A stretch of 64,000 nucleotides of DNA from Lysobacter enzymogenes (lineage in GTDB: Bacteria; Pseudomonadota; Gammaproteobacteria; Xanthomonadales; Xanthomonadaceae): the NCBI RefSeq assembly GCF_023617245.1, contig NZ_CP067396.1:682001-746000 (forward strand). Direction: 5' to 3'. Below the pieces are notes generated by a model. The model was not told the origin of the DNA and searched no databases. It saw nothing but the letters and a program-made list of their open reading frames with translations. Below, one piece after another: positions 44,664 to 52,346 of this stretch. Position numbers and translations under genes: made by a program. Every line of letters starts with the position of its first letter. Position 1 is the stretch's first letter.

Positions 44664-44731
44664 AGAGAAGGTCGGAATCGAACCGACGGCCTGCGCACGA
44701 GGCGCCGCTCTAACCGCTGAGCTACTTCCCT
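44664..44731 (-). ncRNA. tRNA-like RNA B (distal)
   Basis: 68 nt with a full 7-bp acceptor stem (AGGGAAG with CTTCTCT, one G-U), TA, D-arm GCTC-AGCGGTTA-GAGC and T-arm GTCGG-TTCGATT-CCGAC. The anticodon arm and variable loop together are only 19 nt (hairpin GCGC-CTCGT-GCGC), too short for a normal anticodon arm. There is no room for an encoded CCA because RNA A begins two bases after the acceptor end. The intact acceptor, D and T arms with a shrunken anticodon arm suggest a conserved tRNA mimic. Confidence 0.78.
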
Positions 44732-45050
44732 AGGTTGGAGCCCCTCCACGCACCGCGGCATACGCCACGGCAGGGCCGCGCGCACCGGGCCGGTCGGAAA
44801 CCGGCGCCGCTGCGGTGCGTTTCATCGGGTGCTGCCTATTGCCGCCCGTCTCCGGACGGCAATCCATTCGGGCGCAAGCGCCCCTGTTGGTTTCTTTCGC
44901 GCACGCACCGCCCGTGCCGAAGCATCGGGGCACAGCGTCTTTCGACGCCTCGACGGTCGATCCCCCTTCGTCTCGGATGCTTCGGGGGTATGCGGAAAGA
45001 GCTATTTTTAAGGTGATTTCCTGCAGCAAGTCCTTTGCCGACGCCCGAAA
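44732..45050. other. Upstream region of the RNA-repair operon
   Basis: About 320 bp without a supported CDS. It has a hairpin ATTGCCG...CGGCAAT at 44838-44863 and, on the minus strand at 44905-44919, CGGCACGGGCGGTGC, which carries the GG-N10-GC spacing of a sigma54 promoter but two consensus mismatches. An AT-rich patch lies at 45002-45012. Any of these may serve the minus-strand operon; none is certain. Confidence 0.35.
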
Positions 45051-45082
45051 CGAAAACGCCCCCGGAGCGAGCTCCGAGGGCG
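45051..45082 (-). terminator. Minus-strand terminator insulating the RNA-repair operon
   Basis: Stem CGCCC-x-CGGAG / CTCCG-x-GGGCG with one internal mismatch, followed on the minus strand by TTTTCG. Confidence 0.65.
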
Positions 45083-45456
45083 TGGGCTTCCTCGGAAGAT
45101 CGGGGCGACCGATCTTCCTGGAATGGAAGATCAGTGCGGGGTGCGCGTATCCCGGCCGCGACCGCGCGGGATCGACGCGCACGCAAACGCCGCGGGGCTG
45201 TGCCCTTGCGCGTTGTGCTTGGCGATGTTCGATTCGATGCACATGAGAAGGCGGTCGGAAGGTGTGGGGAAGATGGGCGCGAACTTTACGCGGGGAAAAT
45301 TACCCTTGCAAGACCGTTCGTCGTTTTATGAGCGGATGTTTTTCGCGGCACGCTCGCGGACCGCATCGCGCATGCGCTGGACGAGGCAGCGCGCATGCGC
45401 GCGTATGACGGCCTCGCTCTGTTCTTCGCCTGCAAGCGCAAGAGCGGCAGCAGGCA
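45083..45456. other. Gene-free segment with a perfect hairpin
   Basis: 374 bp. A 9-bp hairpin GGAAGATCG-GGGCGAC-CGATCTTCC lies at 45094-45118, next to the terminator. An uncharacterised minus-strand small RNA ending at that terminator is possible. No CDS is supported. Confidence 0.4.
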
Positions 45457-46026
45457 TCAGATTGCGTCGAGCGTCGCCAGAAACTCGGCGGTGTCCAGCA
45501 CTTGCGCGAACTCCGCGCGCAGGGTCGCCAGATGCGCGGCGCTGATCGCTTCGGCCGCGATCGTCGCGCCCGCGCCGTCGTCCAGATCGAAACAGAAACA
45601 GGCATCGCCGATCACCACGGTGCGATAACCGAGATTGCTCGCCATGCGCGCGGTGGTGGACACGCACATGTCGGTGCTGACGCCGAACAGCACGACGGTA
45701 TCGACACCGAGGCGGCGCAGGCGCAGGTCGAGATCGGTGCCGATGAAGCCGGCGTTGACCGACTTGGCCACCACCGCTTCGCCCGGCAGCGGTTCGAAGC
45801 CGTCGCGAAAGGCGTTGCCGGGATGCCCGGGACTCAGGCTCGATCCGGGCTGCACCGAATCGTGGCGCACGTGGATCAGCGGCCAGCCGCGTTCGCGCCA
45901 GGCCGCGAGCAGGCGGCGGCCGTTGGCTTCCATGTCCGGGTTGTTGCGCCGGCCCCACGGCGGATGGTCGAAGCCGCGCTGCACGTCGATGGGAATCAGG
46001 GCGATGCGTTGGCGGGCGACGGTCAT
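45457..46026 (-). CDS. Isochorismatase-like cysteine hydrolase
   Basis: A 189-residue hydrolase of the isochorismatase/nicotinamidase superfamily. The catalytic triad is readable: Asp14 (IPIDVQ), Lys88 (VVAKSVNAGF) and Cys121 (STDMCVSTTA), with the cis-peptide GVSTDM before the cysteine. Cytoplasmic. Substrate is unknown; family members hydrolyse amides or vinyl ethers. I chose ATG 46026 since the longer form at 46059 adds no conserved sequence. It is divergent from an Lrp-type regulator 123 bases away, which may control it. Confidence 0.92.
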   Translation of the reverse strand: MTVARQRIALIPIDVQRGFDHPPWGRRNNPDMEANGRRLLAAWRERGWPLIHVRHDSVQPGSSLSPGHPGNAFRDGFEPLPGEAVVAKSVNAGFIGTDLDLRLRRLGVDTVVLFGVSTDMCVSTTARMASNLGYRTVVIGDACFCFDLDDGAGATIAAEAISAAHLATLRAEFAQVLDTAEFLATLDAI

Positions 46027-46149
46027 GGCAGGGGGCTCGATGGATGCGGGACGCGCCATCGTGGCCGCTCGCCGCGGCCGGTCTCAACCCGGCAGAATGA
46101 CGGCTCCCGCCGGCGCCGCGCCGGCCGCGACGTTACGGATCGCCCTGGC

Positions 46150-46584
46150 ATGAAGACCCTCGACGAGATCGACCGCAAGCTGATCGCGTTGTTGCAGGAC
46201 AATGCACGCCTGTCCACCGTCGCCCTGGCCAAGGCGGTGGCGTTGTCGCGCAGCACCGTGCAGGAACGCCTGCAGCGCCTGGAAGCGAGCGGAACCATCG
46301 CCCAGTACACCGTGCGCCTGGGCAGCGGCGGCGATCCGCTGCGGGCGTGGCTGTTGCTGCGCTACGCCGAGGGTTTCAGCTGCGACGACGTGGTGCCGCT
46401 GCTGACGCCGCTGCCGCAGGTGCGGCTGGCGCACAGCGTGGTCGGCGACACCGATCTGATGGTGTTGGTGGAAACGCGTTCGCCGGGCGAATTGGCCGAT
46501 CTGCGCGAACGGGTGATGGGGCTCAAGGGCGTGGACGATGTCACCACGGTGCCGGTGTTGCGGACGGTGCTGGGTCGGCTGTGA
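46150..46584 (+). CDS. Lrp/AsnC family transcriptional regulator
   Basis: A 144-residue regulator. The N-terminal HTH is typical (LDEIDRKLIALLQDNARLST, ALSRSTVQERLQRLEASGTI). The C-terminal RAM/AsnC domain (LRAWLLLRYAEG, LAHSVVGDTDLMVLVETRSP) senses amino acids and mediates oligomerisation. Length is slightly short for the family but complete. Divergent from the isochorismatase-like gene, so that gene is its likely local target. Confidence 0.93.
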   Translation: MKTLDEIDRKLIALLQDNARLSTVALAKAVALSRSTVQERLQRLEASGTIAQYTVRLGSGGDPLRAWLLLRYAEGFSCDDVVPLLTPLPQVRLAHSVVGDTDLMVLVETRSPGELADLRERVMGLKGVDDVTTVPVLRTVLGRL

Positions 46585-46611
46585 GGCGAGGAGGGACTTG
46601 CGCCGGCGATT

Positions 46612-46648
46612 GCGGTGTCGCGGTCGCGGCTTGCGCCGCTCCTACAGG
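46612..46648. repeat. Family B repeat, partial
   Basis: Right half of the element (TGTCGCGGTCGCGGCTTGCG to CTCCTACAGG), followed by a degraded inverted half (GGGAGCGGCGCGAGC) up to about 46682. Between convergent genes. Confidence 0.75.
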
Positions 46649-46701
46649 TAGGCCATGCGGGAGCGGCGCGAGCGGTGGTCGCGAAGTTTCGGCGGCCGGC
46701 G

Positions 46702-47718
46702 TTACTCGGAATCGATCTGCGCCAGATTCAGCACCCAGTCCGGCACCGACGGCTCGCCGGCGAAGAAACTCGCCGGCCGCTTCTCGCCGATCGCCCAGCG
46801 ATGCAGCCAGCTCGGGCCGGCCGGTCCAGTGTAGGCGTCGGCGCGCTGGTAGGCCGGGTCGCGCATGGCTTCGTCCAGGCCGATGAAGCGGTAGCCGCGC
46901 TTGCGCGTCATCGCGATCAGGTCGCCGTAGGTGTCGGCGTTGAGCGCGTTGGCGTGGATCAGCCACACCTGCGGCAGGTTGTAGCCGAGCAGCGCGACCG
47001 ACTGGCGTTCGTAGTAGTCGAGCTTGCGGCCCATGTACTTGACGTAGTCGCGGCGCAGGCGCGCCTTGAGCCGCTGCGGGTCGTTCTTGGCGCTGGGCTT
47101 GACGCCGGCGGGCAGCGGTTCGTCGGCGCGCAGGTAGGCGGCGGCCCAGATCCAGTCGGAATTGTCGACCGTGACCGGGGCGATGCGGTAGCCGTGCTGG
47201 TCGAGGAAGCGCGCAAGCGCGGCCTTGTCGGCGGCGCTGCGGCCGGCGCGCAGGTAAGGATGGCGGAACCAGCGCGGGGCCTGGCCGCGCGCCTGCAGCA
47301 GCGGACGCAGCTGGCGCTCGCCGCGCAGGATGTCGTCCTGGTAGGCGGCCAGGCCGACCGCGTGCAGGTCGGAATGGCCGTAGGTGTGGTTGCCCAGTTC
47401 GGCGCCGGCGTCGAGCCAGTCGCGCAGCATCGCCAGCCGCGCCGGTTGCGGCTGGCCGTCGGCGTCCAGCTTGCCTTCGTTGACGAAACCGACCACCGGC
47501 ACGTCGGCGCGGCGGATCGCGGCGATCAGGCGGCGGTGGCCGTCGAGGATCGATCCGGTGGAGACCACGGGCAGCTGCACCCAGGGCAGGTCGTCCACGG
47601 TCAGGGCGATGCGCCGGTCCGGCGGCGGCGTCTGGGGCTTCGAGGCGGCGGCCGCGGCGGCCGCGGCGATCATCAACAGGCAGGCGAGCAGGCAACGCAG
47701 ACGGGCGGACGGGCGCAT
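46702..47718 (-). CDS. Secreted polysaccharide deacetylase family protein
   Basis: A 338-residue exported protein with a signal peptide (~1-25, LLACLLMIAAAAAAAAS). The NodB-type catalytic motifs are visible: TVDDLPW (Asp42-Asp43), the metal-binding NHTYGHSDLH, and WFRHPYLRAG. Family enzymes remove N- or O-acetyl groups from chitin, peptidoglycan or exopolysaccharide in a metal-dependent way. Substrate is not evident. It stands alone on the minus strand. Confidence 0.88.
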   Translation of the reverse strand: MRPSARLRCLLACLLMIAAAAAAAASKPQTPPPDRRIALTVDDLPWVQLPVVSTGSILDGHRRLIAAIRRADVPVVGFVNEGKLDADGQPQPARLAMLRDWLDAGAELGNHTYGHSDLHAVGLAAYQDDILRGERQLRPLLQARGQAPRWFRHPYLRAGRSAADKAALARFLDQHGYRIAPVTVDNSDWIWAAAYLRADEPLPAGVKPSAKNDPQRLKARLRRDYVKYMGRKLDYYERQSVALLGYNLPQVWLIHANALNADTYGDLIAMTRKRGYRFIGLDEAMRDPAYQRADAYTGPAGPSWLHRWAIGEKRPASFFAGEPSVPDWVLNLAQIDSE

Positions 47719-47893
47719 GCGGAACGATCCGGTCGGGATGACGCCGATGATGGCCGCGCCCGCGGCGCATGACCAGCGACTTACGGCGCATCCCGGGCCG
47801 CGGCGGACGCCGGCGCGCCCGCCGTTTAGCTCGCGCTGTGGGTGGTTAACCGGTCTTTCGCGCCGGCCGCACGGTCGTGCGCGGGCCGTGTCG

Positions 47894-48217
47894 TCAATCG
47901 AGCTTGCGCACGATCACGTAGTAGGCCAGGTTGCCCAGGCCGACCGCGCCGAGCAGCAGGGCGAAGGTGCCGGCGGTGGCGTCGCGCCAGCCGGCCGCTT
48001 CGATGATCGCGAAGGCGATCGCGAGCAGCACCAGCACGATGCCCCAGCGCAGCGCGCCGTGGCGGCGGCGCTGGTCTTCGTCGCGGGCGAGCGAGCGCAG
48101 CAGTTCTTCGCTGCCGGCGCTCTGCGCCAGCTTGCCGCGCACGCGCGCCTCGACGACGACCTTGATGGCGAAGGCGATGCAGACGAACAGGGTGATGGGA
48201 ACCAGGATATCGGGCAT
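47894..48217 (-). CDS. Small inner-membrane protein, DUF6249-like
   Basis: A 107-residue protein with three predicted transmembrane helices: ILVPITLFVCIAFAIKVVV at the N-terminus, WGIVLVLLAIAFAIIEAAGW and FALLLGAVGLGNLAYYVIV. The cytoplasmic loop is charged (SLARDEDQRRRHG). It resembles DUF6249 membrane proteins often found near ECF sigma genes, and here it is divergent from one. Function unknown. Confidence 0.75.
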   Translation of the reverse strand: MPDILVPITLFVCIAFAIKVVVEARVRGKLAQSAGSEELLRSLARDEDQRRRHGALRWGIVLVLLAIAFAIIEAAGWRDATAGTFALLLGAVGLGNLAYYVIVRKLD

Positions 48218-48431
48218 GACGGCGGTCTCTTGGGTTCGTGTCCGGGTGACAGGGGCGGATGGGGCGGGCCGTGAAGAGGAGTGCCGCGGGCGGAGCCGGG
48301 CTTCGGGGCAAGAGATACGGCCGGCCGCGGGGCGGTTGCAGCGGCCGCGGGCGACGGGGTGACAGTCGTCACACCCGGGCGGGCGCGGCGGGCACTGCAA
48401 CCGCGCGCGCCTTGCCCGCATCCTCGCTGCG

Positions 48432-49016
48432 ATGACCGGTAACCCCGCCCCGACCGACGACCGCGCCCTGGTCGACGCCGTCCTGTCCCGCCAGCCGGGC
48501 GCGTTCGAGCGCCTGGTGCGCGAGTACCAGGGGCTGTGCTGGCACATCATCCAGCGCATGGTCCGGCATCCCGACGACACCCGCGAGCTGTGCCAGGAAG
48601 CGTTCCTGCGCGTCCACCAGTGTCTGCACCAGTACCGCCACGAGAGCGCGTTGAAGTCGTGGATCGGCCAGGTCGCCTACTCGGTGGCCAAGCGCCATCT
48701 GGAACGCAAGCGCATCCCGATCGTGGAGGCCGCCGCCGACGAGGACGCGCTGTCGCCGCTGGAGGCGGTCAGCGACGGCTTCGACCTGGAGGCGGCCTGC
48801 GCCGACGAGGAGATCGCCGCCGGCCTGCACGCCGAGATCGAGGCGCTGCCGCCGTTGCAGCGCACCCTGTTGACCCTGTATCACCTGGACGAAGTGCCCA
48901 TCGGCGAGATCGCGCAGATGACCGGCCTGGCCGAGGGCACCATCAAGAGCCACCTGTTCCGGACCCGGGCGCGCCTGCGCCAGCGGCTGGAAGCGCGGCT
49001 GGGAGAGATCGCATGA
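48432..49016 (+). CDS. ECF-type RNA polymerase sigma factor
   Basis: A 194-residue sigma factor. Region 2 spans ~12-85 (AFERLVREYQGLCWHIIQRM, DTRELCQEAFLRVHQCL, SWIGQVAYSVAKRHLER). Region 4 spans ~135-190 (LPPLQRTLLTLYHLDEVPIG, MTGLAEGTIKSHLFRTRARL). The linker is short, as in ECF sigmas, which direct RNA polymerase to small regulons. It overlaps the next gene by ATGA, and that gene looks like its membrane anti-sigma partner. Confidence 0.93.
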   Translation: MTGNPAPTDDRALVDAVLSRQPGAFERLVREYQGLCWHIIQRMVRHPDDTRELCQEAFLRVHQCLHQYRHESALKSWIGQVAYSVAKRHLERKRIPIVEAAADEDALSPLEAVSDGFDLEAACADEEIAAGLHAEIEALPPLQRTLLTLYHLDEVPIGEIAQMTGLAEGTIKSHLFRTRARLRQRLEARLGEIA

Positions 49017-49525
49017 ACCGCAACGACGATTCCGACGCGCGCCCGGGCGGTTCGCGTCCGCACCCGCCGCATTCCGAGACCGCGGCCGCCGCGCGCGAGT
49101 GGGCGCTGCAGGAGCGCGCGCGCGAGGACGAGCGGCGCGGCGCGCCGATGAGCGAGGACGAGCCGCGCCTGGCCCAGTACCGCTTGCTGAGCCGGGCGCT
49201 GCGCGCGCCGCCGATGGAGCCGATCCCCTACGGTTTCGCCGAGCAGGTCGCGCGGCGCGCGCAGGCCGCGGCGGAGGCGGGCGACGGCATCGAACGCTGG
49301 CTGCAACGCCTGTTGCTGCTGGGTTTGGCGGTGGCCGGCGCGAGCCTGATCGCGGGCGGCGCGAGCGAATGGTTGCCGGGCGTGGACGCGGCGTTGCGGC
49401 GCTTGCCGTCCGGCATCGTCTCGTGGGGCGCGCTGGCCGGCGCGTGCTGTCTGCTGAGCTGGGGCTGGAGCGCGCTCGCGCGCGCGGCGGGCCTGGAGCC
49501 CGGCGCATCGGCGCGCGCGGCGTGA
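49013..49525 (+). CDS. Putative membrane anti-sigma factor
   Basis: A 170-residue protein coupled to the ECF sigma gene by a four-base overlap. The N-terminal ~90 residues are soluble, acidic and helical (REWALQERAREDERRG, YRLLSRALRAPP); two transmembrane helices follow (LQRLLLLGLAVAGASLIAGG and GIVSWGALAGACCLLSWGW). No zinc-binding HxxxCxxC motif is seen, so it is not a classical ZAS anti-sigma. Assignment rests on topology and gene order. Confidence 0.7.
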   Translation: MNRNDDSDARPGGSRPHPPHSETAAAAREWALQERAREDERRGAPMSEDEPRLAQYRLLSRALRAPPMEPIPYGFAEQVARRAQAAAEAGDGIERWLQRLLLLGLAVAGASLIAGGASEWLPGVDAALRRLPSGIVSWGALAGACCLLSWGWSALARAAGLEPGASARAA

Positions 49526-49814
49526 CCGCCGCCGCGCGCGGCGACAACGCCGCAGCGCGACGAATGTGAGCCCGCGCATGCTTCGAATGCGGCCGCGCGC
49601 AAGCCCGCGCCGCTGCCCGGCGCACGCGCGCCGACCCGCCGCGGCTGCGATCGCGGCGCCGGAAATCGCGAAAAACCCCGCTATTTCGCTGTATCGCGAC
49701 CGGGTGCGCAGTTGCCCCGCCGCATGCGCCGTGTGCGTGTCACCCAAGTAACAGCCATCGCCCGACCCCCTGTCCAGACTCGCCTGCACTGCAGACGACA
49801 GGAGGGGGACCGTG

Positions 49815-50444
49815 ATGGATGCGAACGGACGCGAGCGTGCCGATACCGAGCAGTTTCGCCCAGCGCCGGCCGGCGCCGCGCAGGACCGCGGCGCCGCCGG
49901 CGCGCCGTGCGCGGACTTCAAGCTCGCCGACCAGATGTTCACCGAGGCCTGGCGCAGCAACCTTCCGGAACTGGAAGCGCGCGCGCGCCGCTTCGCCGAG
50001 GGCCAGCGCGACCGCGCCGAGGAACTGCTCGGCAACGCCGCGATCAAGGCCTTGCTGTTCATGCGCCGGGCGCCGCACACCATCACCGATCCGGGCGGGT
50101 TCCTGTTCGTGGTGTTGCGCCACGTCTTCCTCGACAGCGTGCGCCAGCGCAGCCGCGACCGCGAAGTGTTCGACCGCCACCGCGAGGTCGACGGCGAAGG
50201 CGGCGGCTTCGCCCACGAGGGCCTGTCGGCGCTGCAGAAGCTCGAGCTGGAGGAGCAACTGGAGCGGGTGGTGGCGGCGGTGGCGCGGATGAGCCGCAAG
50301 CAGCGCCGGCTGTTCGCTTACCGCTTTGTCGAGGAATTGCCGTATCCGGTTATTGCCGAGCGTCTGGAAATGAACCAGCCGCTGGCGCGCAAGCACGTCG
50401 AACTGTTGCGCAACCGGCTGCGGGTGGCGGTGGGACGCGAGTGA
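49815..50444 (+). CDS. Sigma70-family (ECF-like) factor upstream of the R-body genes
   Basis: A 209-residue protein with diverged sigma regions. Region 2-like sequence lies at ~45-110 (AEELLGNAAIKALLFMRRAP, GFLFVVLRHVFLDSVRQRSR) and region 4 at ~150-205 (VAAVARMSRKQRRLFAYRFV, LPYPVIAERLEMNQPLARKH). The ~38 residues before region 2 are a non-conserved extension. AGGAGGG lies 8 bases upstream of ATG 49815; a GTG at 49812 is also possible. It is 112 bases before the first RebB-type gene on the same strand, so control of R-body expression is a reasonable inference. Confidence 0.8.
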   Translation: MDANGRERADTEQFRPAPAGAAQDRGAAGAPCADFKLADQMFTEAWRSNLPELEARARRFAEGQRDRAEELLGNAAIKALLFMRRAPHTITDPGGFLFVVLRHVFLDSVRQRSRDREVFDRHREVDGEGGGFAHEGLSALQKLELEEQLERVVAAVARMSRKQRRLFAYRFVEELPYPVIAERLEMNQPLARKHVELLRNRLRVAVGRE

Positions 50445-50556
50445 GCGCGCCGGCGCGGCGGTTCACAAGGGCCCCGGGCCCGCGTTCCACCCCATACAGA
50501 CGCAACCGAACGCACGCGACCGACTCCGCAACGCATCTCTCACCAAGGACAGGCTC

Positions 50557-50784
50557 ATGGCCGACCCCGTCAACTCGCAGATCACCGATGCCGTTACCCA
50601 GACCAACGTCAAGGTGGTCGCCGAGGCGCCCGCGCAAGCCATCGCCTCGCTGTACCAGGTATCCAGCCATTCCACCGGGTTGGCGCTGCAGAACGCGGTG
50701 CACAGCCAACAGGTGCTCAACCAGATCTCCAGCGCGGTGGTGTCCAAGGCCGTGCAGATGATCATGGCCGTGGGCGACAAGTAA
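50557..50784 (+). CDS. RebB family R-body protein (short)
   Basis: A 75-residue protein of the RebB/'killing trait' family (PF11747). It carries the family signature VNSQITDAVTQTNVKVVAEA and the AIASLYQVSSHSTGLALQNA segment. RebB-type proteins polymerise into R-bodies, coiled protein ribbons that unroll and rupture membranes. It is shorter than the copies at 53.1 and 53.5 kb, lacking their C-terminal 30 residues. A purine-rich AAGGACA ribosome site precedes the start. Confidence 0.88.
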   Translation: MADPVNSQITDAVTQTNVKVVAEAPAQAIASLYQVSSHSTGLALQNAVHSQQVLNQISSAVVSKAVQMIMAVGDK

Positions 50785-50854
50785 GGACGCAGCGCAGCGC
50801 ACCGCGCCGACGGCGCGAGCGATACGGGGCTGACGAGCGTCCGGGAGGACAGCG

Positions 50855-51805
50855 ATGAAACTGGCTTGGGACGAAAACGAACAGGCGGGCGCCGCGCCCG
50901 CCGCGCACGGCGACGGTCCCGGCGCGGGGCCGGATGCGGAGACGGGCGCGGCGCGGGGGGCGGCCGACGGCGCCGCGGCGGCCGCTGCGGCGGCGGCTGC
51001 GGCCAAGACCGCCGACGGCGACGCTAGCGACGGTACGCCGCCCGCGGCCGCGAAGACCCTGCCGGACGATGCCGGCGGCGCGGGTGCCGGCGGCGATGCG
51101 GGCAAGGCGAAGTCCGCCGGCGCAGCGGCCGGCGATGACGCGCCGGCGGACGGCGATCCCGCCGCGGGCGCTCCCGGAAACGATGGCTCCGGCAATGGCG
51201 CGAATGGGGACGGCGCCGGCCCGGGCAGCGGTGGCGGCGGCAATGGCAATGGCAATGGCAATGGCGGCAGCGACGGCGCCGGCAGCGGCGACGACAACGG
51301 CAGCCGCCTGCCGCAGTCGCCGCTCGCCGCCGCGCGCGGCCGGGCGCTGACCCGCAGCAAGGCGATGATGAGCGGCAGCGCGACGCCGCCCGACACCAGC
51401 GCGTTGAACACGCAGATCGTCCAGGCGGTGCAGTTCAGCAACGCCGAGACCGCGTCCTACGCGCCGGCGCAGATCGCCACCAACGCCGACATGATGATCA
51501 GCCAGGCCGCCGGCCTGGTCGCGCAGTCGGCGGCGGCCTACTTCGACGGCGTCACCAAGATCGCGCTGGCCAGCCAGGGCGTGCTGATGAAGCAGCTCAC
51601 CCAAGACATCGTCGCAGGCAAGGTCACCAATGCCGCCGAAGACGCGGTCGGCATCCTCGCCACCGATGTGTTCATGGGCGTGGCCGCCGCGGTCGCGGCC
51701 GCGGCCGGGGCGATGGAGGCCGAGTCGGCCAAGTTCGCCATCGACGCGATCGACTCGAGCATTTCCAAGTACACCTCGGTGCTGCAGAACAGCGGCGCCA
51801 AGTAG
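50855..51805 (+). CDS. RebB-domain protein with long low-complexity N-terminus
   Basis: A 316-residue protein. Residues ~8-150 are Gly/Ala/Asp/Asn-rich low complexity, with an NGNGNG-type tract near 130. The C-terminal half has a RebB-like segment at about 183-235 (LNTQIVQAVQFSNAETASYA, AGLVAQSAAAYFDGVTKIAL) followed by a hydrophobic helical tail (FMGVAAAVAAAAGAMEAESA). It lies 70 bases after the short RebB gene. It could be a capping or assembly subunit of the R-body; that is inference. Confidence 0.75.
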   Translation: MKLAWDENEQAGAAPAAHGDGPGAGPDAETGAARGAADGAAAAAAAAAAAKTADGDASDGTPPAAAKTLPDDAGGAGAGGDAGKAKSAGAAAGDDAPADGDPAAGAPGNDGSGNGANGDGAGPGSGGGGNGNGNGNGGSDGAGSGDDNGSRLPQSPLAAARGRALTRSKAMMSGSATPPDTSALNTQIVQAVQFSNAETASYAPAQIATNADMMISQAAGLVAQSAAAYFDGVTKIALASQGVLMKQLTQDIVAGKVTNAAEDAVGILATDVFMGVAAAVAAAAGAMEAESAKFAIDAIDSSISKYTSVLQNSGAK

Positions 51806-52082
51806 CCCGCGGCGGCGCCGGGCCGGTCCTTCGATACCGCGCCGGCGTCGCAACCGAACCGCCCGCGGCCACCGGTCCGCCTTGCCGCCGGACCGGTCGC
51901 GCCGGACGCCGGCGCACCCGTCGGGCGCGCCTGCCCCAGCGACGGCTGCCGGCGCCCGCATGCGGCCGCCGTCGCCGCGTCGCCGCGCCGCAGGGGCCGC
52001 CCGCCACGCTCTACCCGCCCGCCGAGTCGGCCTGATCGGCGCCCTCATTGCGTATCGCATGACGTGTAAGACGGAGTTCGCG

Positions 52083-52346
52083 ATGGACGAGAATCTGCAC
52101 TATCTGCTGCACCAGGAACTGGACGGGCTGTTCGATCGGCCGTCGGCCGGCGGCGGGACGGGCGACGGCGCGCCGTCGCCGGCCGCGTCCGCGACGCAGG
52201 CCGAGCCGTCCGCGGCCGTCGCGGCGCAGCCCGATCGCGACGCCGACGACGGCGCCGGGCCGGCGTTCGAACCGACCCGGGCCGAGCGCCTGCGCGATCC
52301 GAAGCTGCTGCAAGCGCTGGTGCGCCTGCTGGGGCTGCACGCATGA
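52083..52346 (+). CDS. Small R-body-locus protein of unknown function
   Basis: An 87-residue protein: a helical N-terminus (NLHYLLHQELDGLFDR), an Ala/Pro/Asp-rich middle and a helical C-terminus (AERLRDPKLLQALVRLLGLH). No known domain. The ATG at 52083 has GGAG 6 bases upstream; an in-frame ATG at 52059 is possible. The stop overlaps the next start by ATGA, so both accessory proteins are made together. Confidence 0.65.
   Translation: MDENLHYLLHQELDGLFDRPSAGGGTGDGAPSPAASATQAEPSAAVAAQPDRDADDGAGPAFEPTRAERLRDPKLLQALVRLLGLHA

Noticed and set aside
44592..44731. Two ordinary tRNA genes
   Set aside because: The anticodon arms are too short, U33 is absent, no CCA is encoded, and RNA A has two mismatched outer acceptor pairs. 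They are described as tRNA-like RNAs instead.
44730..45242. 170-codon minus-strand ORF upstream of the tRNA-like pair
   Set aside because: It runs through a terminator and several hairpins, is Arg/Pro-rich and has no recognisable domain or ribosome site.
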